DNA of 64,000 nucleotides, from assembly GCA_032622095.1 (NCBI GenBank), contig CP136063.1, positions 69,789,980 through 69,853,979 on the forward strand, read 5' to 3'. The translations under genes were made by a program, and so were the position numbers. The stretch comes from Siphonodentalium dalli. Taxonomy: Eukaryota > Mollusca > Scaphopoda > Gadilida > Siphonodentaliidae. Below, piece after piece: positions 11,201-22,616 of this stretch (positions are counted from its first letter, which is position 1; each line of letters starts with the position of its first letter). Below the pieces are notes generated by a model, which was not told the DNA's origin, did no database searches, and saw only the letters and a list, made by a program, of their open reading frames with translations.

Positions 11201-11880
11201 TGCGTACAGTAGTAAATAACTTGCAATTTACGGCTGCAACGGCATCATTCACGTATAATAAAAACAGAAGAGGTCCCAATATTTACCCTTGAGGGACACC
11301 ACACGTGATATTCATAGCATGTGAGTGTGTTCCACTTATGTCAGTAATTTGTGTCCTGTCTGTCAGATATGATGAGAACCATGTTAAGGTGTTATTATCG
11401 CTGACTAGAGCACTTAATTTATCCAAAAGGATAGTATGATTCACAGTGTCAAATGCTTTCTGGAGGTCAATAAAGACCATTCCAGTAAGCGATCCTTTAT
11501 CCATGTTCCTTCTAATAGAGTCGATGAGAGAGATAAGGGTAGATTCGGTTGAGAAGCCAGCTCTAAACCCCGATTGGTGCTCATATAATAAATTATTCTG
11601 TGTTAGGTATTCTTCCATTTGTTTATAAACAATTTTCTCCAGGATTTTAGAAGCCATATTTAGGATGGAAACCGGTCTATAATTACCGGGTGAAGTTTTC
11701 ATTTTTCTTATAAATGGGAACCACTCTTGCAACTTTCAAATCGCTTGGAATGATCCCGTAGTGTATTGTCAGATTTATAATGTGTGTCAAGGGGGAAGAA
11801 ATCACTGAAGCGCCATCTCGAAGAAACCTTGCTGGTATCAGATCCAACCCTGTAGCCTTGGGTTTTACATATTTAGCAGA
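11197..11880 (-). pseudogene. LINE reverse transcriptase, catalytic half
   Basis: Minus-strand pieces contain KATGLDLIPARFLRDGA and VARVVPIYKKN (about 11730-11870), then NYRPVSILNMASKILE, HQSGFRAGFSTEST, VFIDLQKAFDTVNH (first catalytic Asp block) and GVPQG. A TAA stop replaces the expected serine after GVPQG (near 11286), followed by ILGPLLFLLYVNDA. There is a frameshift near 11715, between the KKN block and NYRP, and another near 11205, just before YADD. The order and spacing fit CR1/L2/Jockey RTs. The enzyme is clearly dead. Confidence 0.85.
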
Positions 11881-11899
11881 ATATCAAGAATTTCTTGTT

Positions 11900-12444
11900 C
11901 CTCTACTACTCTATAAAGTTTAAATGAATTAGGCTTTACACCTTTGTCAGAATAATATTTGTGAATAAACGCACTACCATATTTCCCTTTGGCTGCAGGT
12001 AATTTGTCAACAAGTTCAGCAGCCACATTACTACAAAAAATTATTAAATTCGTTACCGACCAATTTCTTATCTGAAATAATATCATCCCCAATTTTAAGT
12101 GAAACATTCACTGAACTACCACGCCCCTTCTTTGATGGGGTACCAAGGTCTTTAAGAGACGTCCATAGAGCTTTAGAATTATTTTTGTTCATCTTTAATT
12201 TATTAGTAAAATAAGTGGCTTTAACTTTCCTTATTTGGTACTGAATCTTATTTCTCAAAAATTTATAAGTTTCATAGAATATACCATTTTGAGTCCGACG
12301 GAAATTTTGAAGAGCTTTATCCCTATCTCGAATATTCTGCAAAATATCTCCATCCACCCATGGCTCAGTTCGGGCCTTAGCTCTTACCTCAGCATAGGGA
12401 GCTACAATATCGATAGCAGAAATAAACAAACATTTGAACAACAT
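11900..12444 (-). pseudogene. LINE ORF2 fragment: linker before RT
   Basis: Encodes the segment between endonuclease and reverse transcriptase: an A-P-Y-A-E-V motif, then EPWVDGDI, a basic helical stretch with RRTQNG and YKFLRNKIQYQIRK, then SKALWTSLKDLG. This pattern is shared by CR1, L2 and Jockey-type ORF2 proteins. The frame changes near 12040-12107, so the open pieces do not join. Confidence 0.7.
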
Positions 12445-12449
12445 AGGAC

Positions 12450-13680
12450 CCTACCGAATGGTTTGGGACACTAGTTATGGTTTATATACTATTTGAATGT
12501 ATTGAGATGACAGTCAGTAGATGGTTTGTGACACCAGTTGGGTTGATTGGGAACTCATTGGATGTTTTAGCATGCTATTGTTATGGTTTGGGTCACCCAC
12601 CGGGTGGTTTGTGACACCGGTTTTATGGTTGTGGCACACATTGGAAGGATTTGGGACACCAGTTGGGTGGATTTTGCGACAATGGTCTATTTTGGGCCAC
12701 TGGTTGTGACACCAGTTGAAGAATGTATTCAGACGACAGTTGGTTGGTTTGGGATACCTGCTGTATGACATAGCTAGCTAGGACATAGGACACTACCCGG
12801 GTGGAATGCGACACCAGATGTGTAGCATGAGGTACATATGTTGGATGCCTATTCGATACTCTACTATAGATGTGTGGTTTCGGATACCCACTGGATGGGT
12901 TGGGACACTCATGTAGTTAAGGTATTCATTGGATGGTTTGACAAACTCGTTGTACGGTTTTGAACAATTCTTGTATGGTTAGGGACACTCATTTGGGTAT
13001 AGTTTCGTACACATATTGGATGGTTTGGGACACCGATTGTGAGATTTGGGACACCAATTGGGTGGTTTCAAGTTTGGATATATACTCGCTATAATTTGAG
13101 ACTCTAGTTATGTGGATTTGAGACAGTGATTCGACGATTGGGTCACTGATTGGGCCGTTTGGGACACTGGCTGAACGGATTGAGGCGACAGTTGGTTGGT
13201 TTGGGACACCTGTTGTATGACGTCAACGTGAGAGAGACTGCTAGCGCGATAAGTCACACAAACATCAACATATATCATTCATGGAACATTTGTTGAATAG
13301 TTTGGGACACTGATCAGGTGGATTGAGGCACCCAGTGGGTAGCTTGTGACACTGATTGGGCACCATGTGCATGATTCCAGGGACTATCTTTGTAGGTTGC
13401 CTGCGATACCGGTACGATTTACATATAGTTTGGGGCACAGCCTCGGCGGTTTAAGAAACTCATTGTGTGGATTGGTACACCTTTTTGATGGTTTGGGACA
13501 ATATTTAGATTGTATTGGGATACTCACGCACATGTTGGTTTTGGATACTATAGGTGGGTGGTTTGTAACTCTATATATGGTTTGGTATACACTCGCTATG
13601 TGGCATGCTCATTTGATGTATTTTGAGACTAGTTGGTGGCATATGGTGGCACATATCACCACTTATTGTCTATAAATTTA
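12450..13680. repeat. GGGACACC-type degenerate array, right block
   Basis: About 1.2 kb of imperfect, roughly 25-35 bp units of the type GGTTTGGGACACCAGTTGGGTG, with variable spacing. The segment 13043-13222 duplicates 9437-9613. Low-complexity open frames run through it and are not genes. Confidence 0.75.
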
Positions 13681-13689
13681 TGGGAAGAT

Positions 13690-15400
13690 TTAGTAAAAAA
13701 AAAAAACCCACTTCAATTACTGACTTTCGATTGCCGTTTCGTGGTGCCATTTTGTAATTTTGTTTAGCTCTCATCTGGAGATGATCCCCGACTCATATAT
13801 ACTGGATATCGTTGAAAGTTTGTTCGAGTTAGCGTGCTACGATTTTAATCTCACCTATTTTAATCGATATATCTCTCCAGTGTTTGTTAACTCTAGTGGA
13901 ACATATGTGCCGTTTAGCTCAGTCACCTATCGTTGCTTTAATTTAAACAGACCATTTGCATTTCATTGGTTAAATATAATTATATTTTAAAACCAGTAGT
14001 TTGTGATGGTAGGAAGCGTATGGGTGTGTTCCGTTCTCTCGTGTGGTCTGAATCCATTGCATGGGGACCATAATGGAAATAAATGGTCTTAGGACCAGTG
14101 TTAGGACTGTTTACTTATGCTATCCCCGATGGTTTTGGTCACCTGTTAGTGCCGGACAACTCATTTGCAGTCTCACACCCTATATAAACGCCATACGCAT
14201 TCTGGGCTTTGGTCAATTTGGGTGGTGGTTATGTAACACTTGGTACATCACATCCTTCCAGTTGACCATTGTCCAGTAATAAATCAAATAATTTGATATT
14301 TCTATATCTTTACAATTCGTGTTAATCTGTTACTTGTTATATGTATATCACATATGTACCATGTATTCCTGTTTATTTTTATTTATACATGTAGTTGTCC
14401 TACACCAATATGTGTCTTAAAGACCATTAAAACGTATCTTATCATATCTTATCACGATCAAAATTGCTAAAAAATAGACAAACTAAGTCCCATAACTCTT
14501 GCATAAAAGGTTGTACAAACCTGGTTTTCGAACTTTTGAGATACTGTTGCAAGAGACCCAAATATCAATGATATCCGTTGATATTTGTGTGAGTTATCGC
14601 GCTGACGGTCTCACATCCGCAAGCCCGCTTAATGACATGGCCAAATCATCAGTCAAGTTTTTTGAAAATACTCGACTAATGAGAGGCCGATCACGATCGG
14701 CAGATGTTAACCCATCCCTTGGCGATAGTAAATTACTATGATCGGAATCGTAAATGAGAGTTTTGGTGTTGAATTATACAGTATACTGTTATGTACTATA
14801 TATTATAGACAAATGTACATAACACAAATTATTGGAATGTATGGGTCACTCGCATTTATATAAGAGAATGCACTGGTACATGATCTGTAATGCTGCAACA
14901 CCACAGCATTGGGTTAAATGTGAAAGGTGACCTGGACATGGCATACTTGGGTTAAGAGAGTCCAATTTAAGTTTACAATTATGTATCAATTCTACCCACC
15001 TCACTGCTGACCCATTAATATCAATCATATAGCAGGGCTGTCAACAAATCACAGGAATTGTTTATGTTGAATACCGACATCTCTATTAAGCCAATAACAT
15101 TTATAATGACCTCAGACAATCTGTAGAGTGATATCTTCAGCTGTGCAAGGCAGCACATATGTCCAAATCTACTGTTAATATCATGTGATGTGTATTGTTG
15201 AATATTTATTTCAAATTAGATACCATAGCTTTCTTTATCAGATTATCTGCACATTGGCATAAGAGACATCAGAAAATAATATAGCCTTATCAATAGCTAA
15301 GTAGTCCCAAGGCATGGGATCGAATTGGTGAATTGGATTTAATGTCGCTCCAAAAAAATTTACCAGTACATAACACAAGATTTTGGACCGATTTAAACCA
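13690..15400. other. Mostly unrecognised; possible retroelement tail
   Basis: No gene was recognised. The end of a block at about 14300-14460 reads AGACCATTAAAACGTATCTT then TATCATATCTTATCA, which resembles the microsatellite-type 3' tail of a plus-strand non-LTR element, but no coding remnant lies upstream. At 14855-14910 there is a short remnant of the CATG-type TTAA MITE (TATATAAGAGAATGCACTGG). Confidence 0.35.
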
Positions 15401-15489
15401 AATTTGGTATGTTGACTCGGAGTACTAACTTTAAAAAAAATATATTTTATTATATTTTCAGTAACTTTTTCTGCCAAAATAATAACCGT

Positions 15490-15760
15490 ATCCCCACTCC
15501 CAGAAGCGCCACGATGTTATCCTACTCCCAGAGGTTTATCCTACTCCCAGCGATGACGGACTATTTATCCCAACCTCGCGAGTCGCGAGCACATTCCGAG
15601 TTATGTAATCTTCAAGCAGTTCAACTTCAAGTTCCGTGGATATTTGGGCATATTCCAAATGACAGTGAGCAGTGACATCTCATAGAACTCCGAAGGCTTA
15701 TCAACACAATGACATTCTAAACAGTTACTAATTTAATCAATAAAGTTTGTTTGTTTGAAA
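15490..15760 (+). repeat. Possible retroelement 3' tail
   Basis: Two to three short copies of TATCCTACTCCCAG near 15520-15550, then sequence ending TAATCAATAAAGTTTGTTTG (about 15735-15757). A polyadenylation-like signal followed by a GTTT run is the usual look of a non-LTR or SINE 3' end. No RT remnant is visible. Confidence 0.35.
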
Positions 15761-16031
15761 AATCCGTCCGAAACAATCCCCCTTGAAGTTGGTCGCGATA
15801 GGAGAAATCAGTCAATGAAATGACGTCACTTTCCTGATATGGGGTAAAATACTATTGCGCGCTGGGCAATAGTAAAAAATCATGAATGAATGACGTTAAT
15901 TATTTACCTTATTTTGGTTGTTATGTTATCATTGCGCGTAATTTTAACGGAAACATTTAGGTCAATGTTCAGAATCGGAAACATCTCATCAATGCATTTT
16001 ATTAGAGTTGTGTCGTGACAAACTGTTGTGG

Positions 16032-16136
16032 AAAATATAATAAACACAATAGTTAACTGTCATCAGCGACGAACAAAGGAGGAGAAACTTCGTTCGTCGC
16101 TGATGACAGTTAACTATTGTCTATTTATTATATTTT
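16032..16136. repeat. Long hairpin, arms about 47 bp
   Basis: A left arm from AAAATATAATAAACACAATA through GTTAACTGTCATCAGCGACG pairs with the right arm CGTCGCTGATGACAGTTAAC through TATTTATTATATTTT. The loop is about 9 bp, with only a few mismatches. It is probably a foldback MITE; no target duplication could be fixed. Confidence 0.8.
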
Positions 16137-16199
16137 TTTTATCTATTTTTTTGTTAAATTGAGCAAAGGAATTCAATCTAAAAAAATATTTATTTCCAA

Positions 16200-16445
16200 G
16201 TGAATATTTTGTCGAAAAAGGGCCATAACTCTGTTAAAAATAGTCGGATCAAACCCATATTCGAACTCGATCTGTCTTTTGTGCTGAGAAATTCATATAC
16301 AAAATTTGGTTCTGATCAGATAACAATTATTTGAGTTATCGCACCATGCGTAAAGTGTCTTCGGACAGACGGACGAACGACGAGTGGTCAATCCGGACAA
16401 CGACACTATGTTTACCATACTATGGTATGGGTAAACATAAAAATG
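16200..16445 (+). repeat. CATAACTCTG-type interspersed repeat
   Basis: Contains GGGCCATAACTCTGTTAAAA, TCGAACTCGATCTGTCTTTT, then GGACAGACGGACGAACGACG and a hairpin TTTACCATACTATGGTATGG GTAAAC. Same family as the array at 37.4-39.8 kb. Confidence 0.65.
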
Positions 16446-16550
16446 AAAAGACCAGGTTTACCAGAGAGAAAGGATTTAATTGATAGAAGAAAACAAATCT
16501 GTTTATGATGAAATATTTAATTATCACATGATTATAAAGAGCTGTTTTAC

Positions 16551-16752
16551 CTTTCCATGACTGGAGCTTCCTGAAATTTTTCGAAAACCCTGTGCCAATG
16601 CATTATATATGCGAGTCTCCCATAGGGAATCTCCCATAGAGAATGCATTGGCCTAACAATATTTACCATGACCATGGAAGCCAGTGCATTCTCTTATATA
16701 TGCGAGGCTTTAATCCTGCACCAGCGCAGCTCCCGCCATGAAAGGGTTAAAG
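16551..16752. mobile_element. TTAA MITE, CATG type (family 3)
   Basis: Left part CCTTTCCATGACTGGAGCTT and right part CCGCCATGAAAGGGTTAA are the characteristic ends of this family. The interior has decayed versions of the GCCAATGCATTCTCTTATAT hairpin arms. The left TTAA is mutated. Confidence 0.65.
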
Positions 16753-16854
16753 GGGAAGGTCTGGTTTGAAATTGAATATTGGTCAAAATCAATATACCAA
16801 TTGGAAAGTTCGTAATATATGCTACAGGCAGGCCTGAAAATATGTGCCGGACAT

Positions 16855-17640
16855 TAGTAGAATGAGGTCCACAGAGGGTGAATTTAGTGGCACCATATTC
16901 ATCCTCTGGGGACCACATTCTGCATGACCTCATCTCCTATGGGAGATCTAGACACAGATTTTTAAGTTCCCAGTGGTGAAGATGGTGATGTCCACCCATT
17001 GGGCACCTCGATTATGCATTGTGTTGTCTGTCAATTTGGGAATATAAAGAAACTAAATTAAAAAAGAAACTTTCTAAAGAAACTTTTAAACTTGTTCATT
17101 TTATAATAAAGATATTTTCCAAAGAAAATAAGGTCTAAGCAGTTTGAGGTTCCCAGAGGGTGGTGTGTGGGTTAGCGTCACTAAATCCACCTTAGTCCAG
17201 CAACATATTTTCAAGCCTGAGTTTAGTGTTGCACAAGTCAAGTCTGAGTTTAGTGTGCCTGTCATTTACAGAATGAGGTCCCCAGAGGGTGAATTTAGTG
17301 ACACTATCCTGCATAGTGGCCTAGCATCACTCAATTCACCCTCTGGGGACCTCATTCTGCTTAGGCCCCATCTGCTATGGGAGACATAGACTCAGATTTA
17401 AGTTCCCAAAAGGGTGAAAATTGTGATATACACCCATTGGGAACCTCAATTATGTAATGTGTTGATTGCCAATTTGGGGATATAGAGAAAGTAAACTAAA
17501 AAAGAAATAGAGTCTATGTGAAGAAGTTTCTATAGAAATTTTATAATAAAGTAACTTTCCAGAGAAGATGAGGCCTAAGCAGAATGAGGTCCCCAGAGGG
17601 TGAATTTATTGATGCTAGTCCGCTATGCGGGAATGGCACA
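16855..17640. mobile_element. CAAGCC hAT MITE fragments
   Basis: Several copies of the terminal block AATGAGGTCCCCAGAGGGTG / CACCCTCTGGGGACCTCATT, plus the internal block with CTATGGGAGACATAGACTCA and AGTTTCTATAGAAATTT. At 17220 the motif AAGCCTGAGTTTAGTG appears twice, which suggests a copy inside a copy. No clean outer borders. Confidence 0.7.
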
Positions 17641-18040
17641 TTAACCCTTTACCCAACAAACCGGCCAAAACCGGCCAAATAAAGCTTCAACAGCCTAAAA
17701 TATCTTCGGTCTGTCTCAATAGAACCATACACATATGGATATCATTGGAACCGGCTCCTTGACCACATTGTGATAGTTACAGTTATGCCCTGTGCCAATG
17801 CATTCTCTTATATATGCGAGTCGACCATAGGTCGCCTCGCATATATAAGAGAATGCATTGGCCTAAAAAAAATCTTTTTTTAACACTTTTTACCATTTTT
17901 TCTTACATTCTTTAACAATTTTATAATTTTTAATGTGTTAAGCCAATGCATTCTCTTATATATGCGAGGCGACCTATGGTCGACTCGCATATATAAGAGA
18001 ATGCATTGGCACAGGGCCGTTCTGTTGGGTAAAGGGTTAA
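17641..18040. mobile_element. TTAA MITE family 1, copy 1
   Basis: Full length. TTAA at both ends, termini CCCTTTACCCAACAAA and TTCTGTTGGGTAAAGGG. The left unique part has ACCGGCCAAATAAAGCTTC and ATATGGATATCATTGGAACC. Two 69-bp hairpins follow, with arms GCCAATGCATTCTCTTATAT ATGCGAG, separated by a T-rich spacer; the second is the reverse complement of the first. TTAA target and CCCTTT ends are the hallmarks of piggyBac-type MITEs. It encodes no protein. Confidence 0.85.
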
Positions 18041-18472
18041 TAAACTCAGGCTTGCTACCAACCCAGAGACTTTTTTCAAATATGTGAAATAATTATTTTG
18101 ACCTAACTTTCAAACTGGGCCTGCCCCTGCAAACAGTAAGGAATTCAGTCCAATATGCTATATATGCAGAACACACATAATACATTTAAACATACCTTTA
18201 GGAATGGATGATATTATAATAAGATTAAATAGCTCAGAATCAAATTGAATAAAAGTTTTTTTTTTTAAAACAGGTACATGAATCTGTGAGATCAGGACGC
18301 TGCATTCAGCTTAAACGGACATGGCTAATTTGAGCTTCTAAATTTTGTCTACGTAATTTGGAAGGAGGTATAAGATAGGTTGATAAATACACAAAATATT
18401 TATATACCGGATTCATATGATCTGAAAAATACTGGCCATGATCACAGCCAATTTCCAGCTGTTTAACCCTTT

Positions 18473-18822
18473 ACCCAACAAAACGGCCAAAACCGGCCAA
18501 ATAAAGCTTCAACAGCCTAAAATATCTTCGGTCTGTCTCAATAGAACCATACAAATATGGATATCATTGGAACCGGCTCCTTGACCACATTGTGATGGTT
18601 ACAGTTATGCCCTGTGCCAATGCATTCTCTTATATATGCGAGTCGACCATAGGTCGCCTCGCATATATAAGAGAATGCATTGGCCTACATTCTTTAACAA
18701 TTTTATAACTTTTAATGTGTTAAGCCAACCCATTCTCTTATATATGCGAGGCGACCTATGGTCGACTCGCATACATAAGAGAATGCATTGGCACAGGGCC
18801 CTTCTGTTGGGTAAAGGGTTAA
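18473..18822. mobile_element. TTAA MITE family 1, copy 2
   Basis: Same structure as the copy at 17641 but about 50 bp shorter in the T-rich spacer. TTAA at 18473-18476 and 18819-18822. One hairpin arm has CCAACCCATTCTC in place of CCAATGCATTCTC. Confidence 0.85.
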
Positions 18823-19417
18823 ACTATTTCTCACAGAAGTGAAATAAATGCTCTTTATTTCTACCATATCAGGAAAAGACTAACACAGGATGCTCTTTTC
18901 TGTTCCATGCCGTGCACATGGCTGTTGTTTGGTTTGGACCAAAAATAGTGTTCAAAGTTGCATTTTTTATGACTTCAATGCATCTTTCTGCCCATAGAGA
19001 GGTAATTCAAGTATTTATCAACCTATTTCGATACCGGGAACAAATAAAGAAGCAAATATTATTAGGTGTATTTTGAAGCACAAACCACTTTAAAATAAAT
19101 GTCAAGACTAAAGAGTCATGAGTATTAAAGATGTTATCAGGGTTCTAGGCTAATTTTTATATAGATGTTAGTATACTAGCTGAAACAGGTGATTATTGAT
19201 GCAAACTTGAGATTTTTCACATGGTGGTCCTTTAAGGTAAGTCAAGACCCAAGTTTTTGTGTCAAAAAAAAGCACGGGGCCCATGGGATTACTGATTGGC
19301 ATATAAATTGATGACCTCTCACCTGGCTGATAACAGTAATGGCTCAAGAACAGTAATATCTGAGATTTTCTTTTCAGCAAATATAAATAGCATTGGTGAC
19401 AGCCATTAGTAGTTTTT

Positions 19418-19567
19418 GGTGGTACAGGGATAGGCCCATTCAGGTGGTACAGGGATAGGCCCATTCAGGTGGTACAGGGATAGGCCCATTCAGGTGGTAC
19501 AGGGATAGGCCCATTCAGGTGGTACAGGGATAGGCCCATTCAGGTGGTACAGGGATAGGCCCATTCA
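19418..19567 (+). repeat. 25-bp minisatellite, 6 identical units
   Basis: Unit GGTGGTACAGGGATAGGCCC ATTCA starts at 19418, 19443, 19468, 19493, 19518 and 19543. The units are identical, so the array is young or homogenised. It carries a continuous frame, but there is no sign that it is coding. Confidence 0.95.
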
Positions 19568-19642
19568 GGCCTACTGGCTGAGACATCCATGCAAAGGAAT
19601 GAAAGGAAATCAAATAAATCATCAAGTACCTACTTATTAGTA

Positions 19643-20042
19643 TTAACCCTTTACCCAACAAACCGGCCAAAACCGGCCAAATAAAGCTTCAACAGCCTAA
19701 AATATCTTCGGTCTGTCTCAATAAAACCATACAAATATGGATATCATTGGAACCGGCTCATTGACCACATTGTGATGGTTATAGTTATGCCCTGTGCCAA
19801 TGCATTCTCTTATATATGCGAGTCGACCATAGGTCGCCTCGCATATATAAGAGAATGCATTGGCCTAAAAAAAATCTTTTTTTAACACTTTTTACCATTT
19901 TTTCTTACATTCTTTAACAATTTTATAATTTGTAATGTGTTAAGCCAATGCATTCTCTTATATATGCGAGGCGACCTATGGTCGACTCGCATATATAAGA
20001 GAATGCATTGGCACAGGGCCCTTCTGTTGGGTAAAGGGTTAA
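19643..20042. mobile_element. TTAA MITE family 1, copy 3
   Basis: Full length with TTAA at 19643-19646 and 20039-20042, both hairpins intact. Very similar to copy 1, including the TTTTTTTAACACTTTTTACC spacer. Confidence 0.85.
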
Positions 20043-20143
20043 ATAAATAGATTGTCAATGCTGAGGCACATTACATTATCTTCGGAGTTATTTCACAAAA
20101 CAGTATTGCATGGTCAAAAACATGAATGTGATCTGCACTGCCA

Positions 20144-20490
20144 AAAAGCCTGAGTTTAGTATGCCTGCCATTTGCAGAATGAGGTCCCCTGAGGGTGAAT
20201 TTAGTGATGCTATCCCGCATAGTGGGCTACATCACGAAATTCACTCTGGGGACCTCATTCTGCATGGCCTCATCTGCAATGGCAGACATAGACTCAGATT
20301 GAAGTTCCCAAATAATCTATGGGAAGAAGTTTCTATAGAAATTTGATAATCCAGAGAAGATGAGGCCAAAGCATAATAAGGTCACCAAAGGTTGAATTTA
20401 GTGATGCTAGCCCGCTGTGGGATAGCATCACTAAATTCACCCTCTGGGGACCTCATTCTGCAAATGAAAGGCACACTAAACCCAGACTTG
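20144..20490. mobile_element. CAAGCC hAT MITE copy
   Basis: Left end AAGCCTGAGTTTAGTATGCC, right end GGCACACTAAACCCAGACTTG, each followed inward by the AATGAGGTCCCC block and its complement. The target duplication is not clear. Confidence 0.75.
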
Positions 20491-20499
20491 GGGAAAGAA

Positions 20500-21270
20500 C
20501 AGGATATTGATCAAATCTCGTAAGCATCTTTTGGGATAGATCATGCCATGAATCTCTGCTCTGTCTAACGCCCGTAGAGATCATATTCCACCAGTACAAA
20601 ACCCGGGTACTTTTAAAGTTTTGACAGGAAACCTTATAAAGTCGGAAAAATAATGCGGGGAATGTATTTCTTTGTTATCACCTGTTGCTTAATGATTTAT
20701 TCACCTGTACGTCAAGTTCCCAGCTCGAGATTACATTATTTACGTGACTTTTGACACCCGATTCCGCGAGAAATATTTATTTTATTCCCTGTCACCCAAA
20801 GTCTGCAGATTAGATTATAAGCAGCCAACGCGGAAGCAATTCTTGATTGGTCGATCGCCAAAAGTATAACTTCCCGCAACCGATTCGTAAAACTGGCCAA
20901 GCTCCCCTGCGTAACAATCATGAAGGCTTAATAGACAATCCAATGCGACGATTCCCGGGTTTTGTATGGGCGTTAAGAGTAGAGATTCATGGCACAATCT
21001 ACTTTTGGGAAGGACATATAATAAGTTGTATTTATTCTATAATTCAGAATCCATTACGTACGTAATGATACTGGCGTGGAAAAGTGGGTAGCGATGAGAG
21101 AGAAATTATGAAAGATTTTTTTTATGAAATTGATTAACAATATTATGTGTACTATAGAGTTGGCTGATTAACATATATTCCAATTTCCAAATAAAATGCA
21201 AAAAGTGAAAAATCATATGAATAATCAACAACCTAACATAAATCTCTACAACGATTTTAGTGTTGAAATG
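20500..21270. other. no recognised feature
   Basis: Unrecognised sequence with short frames only. No splice-bordered stretch that I could support. Confidence 0.4.
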
Positions 21271-21271
21271 A

Positions 21272-21724
21272 TTAACCCTTTCAGTGCCAAGTCCAATTTT
21301 TGTATCAACCCATATACCCTGTGCCAATGCATTCTCTTATATATGCGAGTCGACCATAGGTCGCCTCGCATATATAAGAGAATGCATTGGCCTAACAATT
21401 TTTCATCATTTGTTATTATTTTTTACAATTTTAATAATTTTTTCTTATTTTCTTTAACAGACTTATTTTGTAGGTTTAGTGCCAGGGAATCTTACTTTTT
21501 TCATGGGCATCAAAATTATTACTATGAATACTTGGTGATAGTTTTGAGTTATAACATGCCCCTAAGGTTTTATCCAGTTTGTTTTTAAATTCGCTATAGC
21601 ATGCTTAAGCATACCCAAAAAAAATTCAACTAAAAATTCAACTAAAATAAAAAAATTTTAGGGCCGATTTTACAGACCGTAAATTAGGGCCGATGAGATC
21701 GGCCCCTGGCACTGAAAGGGTTAA
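21272..21724. mobile_element. TTAA MITE family 2 with hairpin module
   Basis: TTAA at both ends; termini CCCTTTCAGTGCCAAGTCC and GGCACTGAAAGGG. Contains one copy of the same 69-bp GCCAATGCATTCTC hairpin found in family 1, inserted between CCCTGT and TGGCCTAACAATTTTTCATC. The copy at 29860 has the same flanks with no hairpin. Confidence 0.85.
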
Positions 21725-22490
21725 GGAATTTCCTAATTTACACAATCAATGGCTATCTTAAATTCATTCAAGGCAGGGACTATTTATTCAGTAAAACACT
21801 CAAGCGCATTCACTCTCTCATGTTTTTACAACGTCCCTGCCTCTCATGAATTATTTCACGTCACCAGTTCAATCAAGCAATTACTCTCTATTTATTGTGA
21901 TTAGTTGAGAGGTAATAATGTGAAAGATGTCAAGTTCGTAGGTCTTTTTCGTGAATTGTCGTTCCTGGAATCGAGATTACTTCAAAATACACATTTCAAT
22001 GAAAGAGTGGTGTCCATAGAAGGAGATAATATATATATTATGAATATAAATTTAAGCAAGTATAGAAGCAATATTTTGCAAGTGCTGATAGATAAAAATC
22101 TGTTTTAAAAAACTTAAGAACGACAACTCAAGAAAAACCTACAAACTTTAACAACTTTCACGGTAAATAACGTAATTAATTTAACCAAAATTATTTTAGA
22201 CATTGATTAATCATTTAAACAGTAACAATTGTTCTCTTTCTGGATTCAAGCAAATGCTGAGTTTGAATAACTCGTTAGGGATGAGAAATTATAATGTGCA
22301 ACAAGCTCACAAATATTAATTTAAAAGGCTGGTAATTTATCATAAAAATTAAACAGACAATGTTTTGATCATATCGTAACTGACATTGTAAATTGATAGT
22401 GGAAATTAAGTTGAAATTTGCATTATCGACTATATATTATACATGTAGGTGAAACTTATTTATAAATGTATTCAGGGCTCTTTGCGACAT
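21725..22490. other. no recognised feature
   Basis: AT-rich. A 67-codon plus-strand frame at 21905-22108 has no recognisable motif and is probably chance. Confidence 0.4.
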
Positions 22491-22616
22491 TTTAACCCTT
22501 TCTATAATAAATACTCATTGACGAGTAGTTATCCCTCAGGAAATGTTCAGATAATAAGTTCAACAAATGACTTATTATCAGAACATTTGCATCCAATAAA
22601 TATGACTTCCTCTGTA

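Larger units (their letters stand above)
9619..12446 (-). mobile_element. 5'-truncated CR1/Jockey-like LINE
   Basis: A non-LTR retrotransposon remnant on the minus strand. Reverse-transcriptase boxes are readable in order from high to low coordinate. About 680 bp with no coding match then leads to a short ATCT run (GATA on the plus strand, 9617-9640), which I read as the microsatellite-type 3' tail common in CR1/L2-like elements. The 5' part, including the endonuclease, is missing. Both borders touch the GGGACACC-type array, so the element probably inserted there. No target-site duplication was found. Clade assignment is by RT motif style only. Confidence 0.75.

Noticed and set aside
11446-11628. 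Plus-strand frame over the LINE
   Set aside because: Shadow of the minus-strand reverse transcriptase.
19168-19464. Minus frame containing PIPVPPK
   Set aside because: Partly formed by the 25-bp minisatellite; no protein motif.
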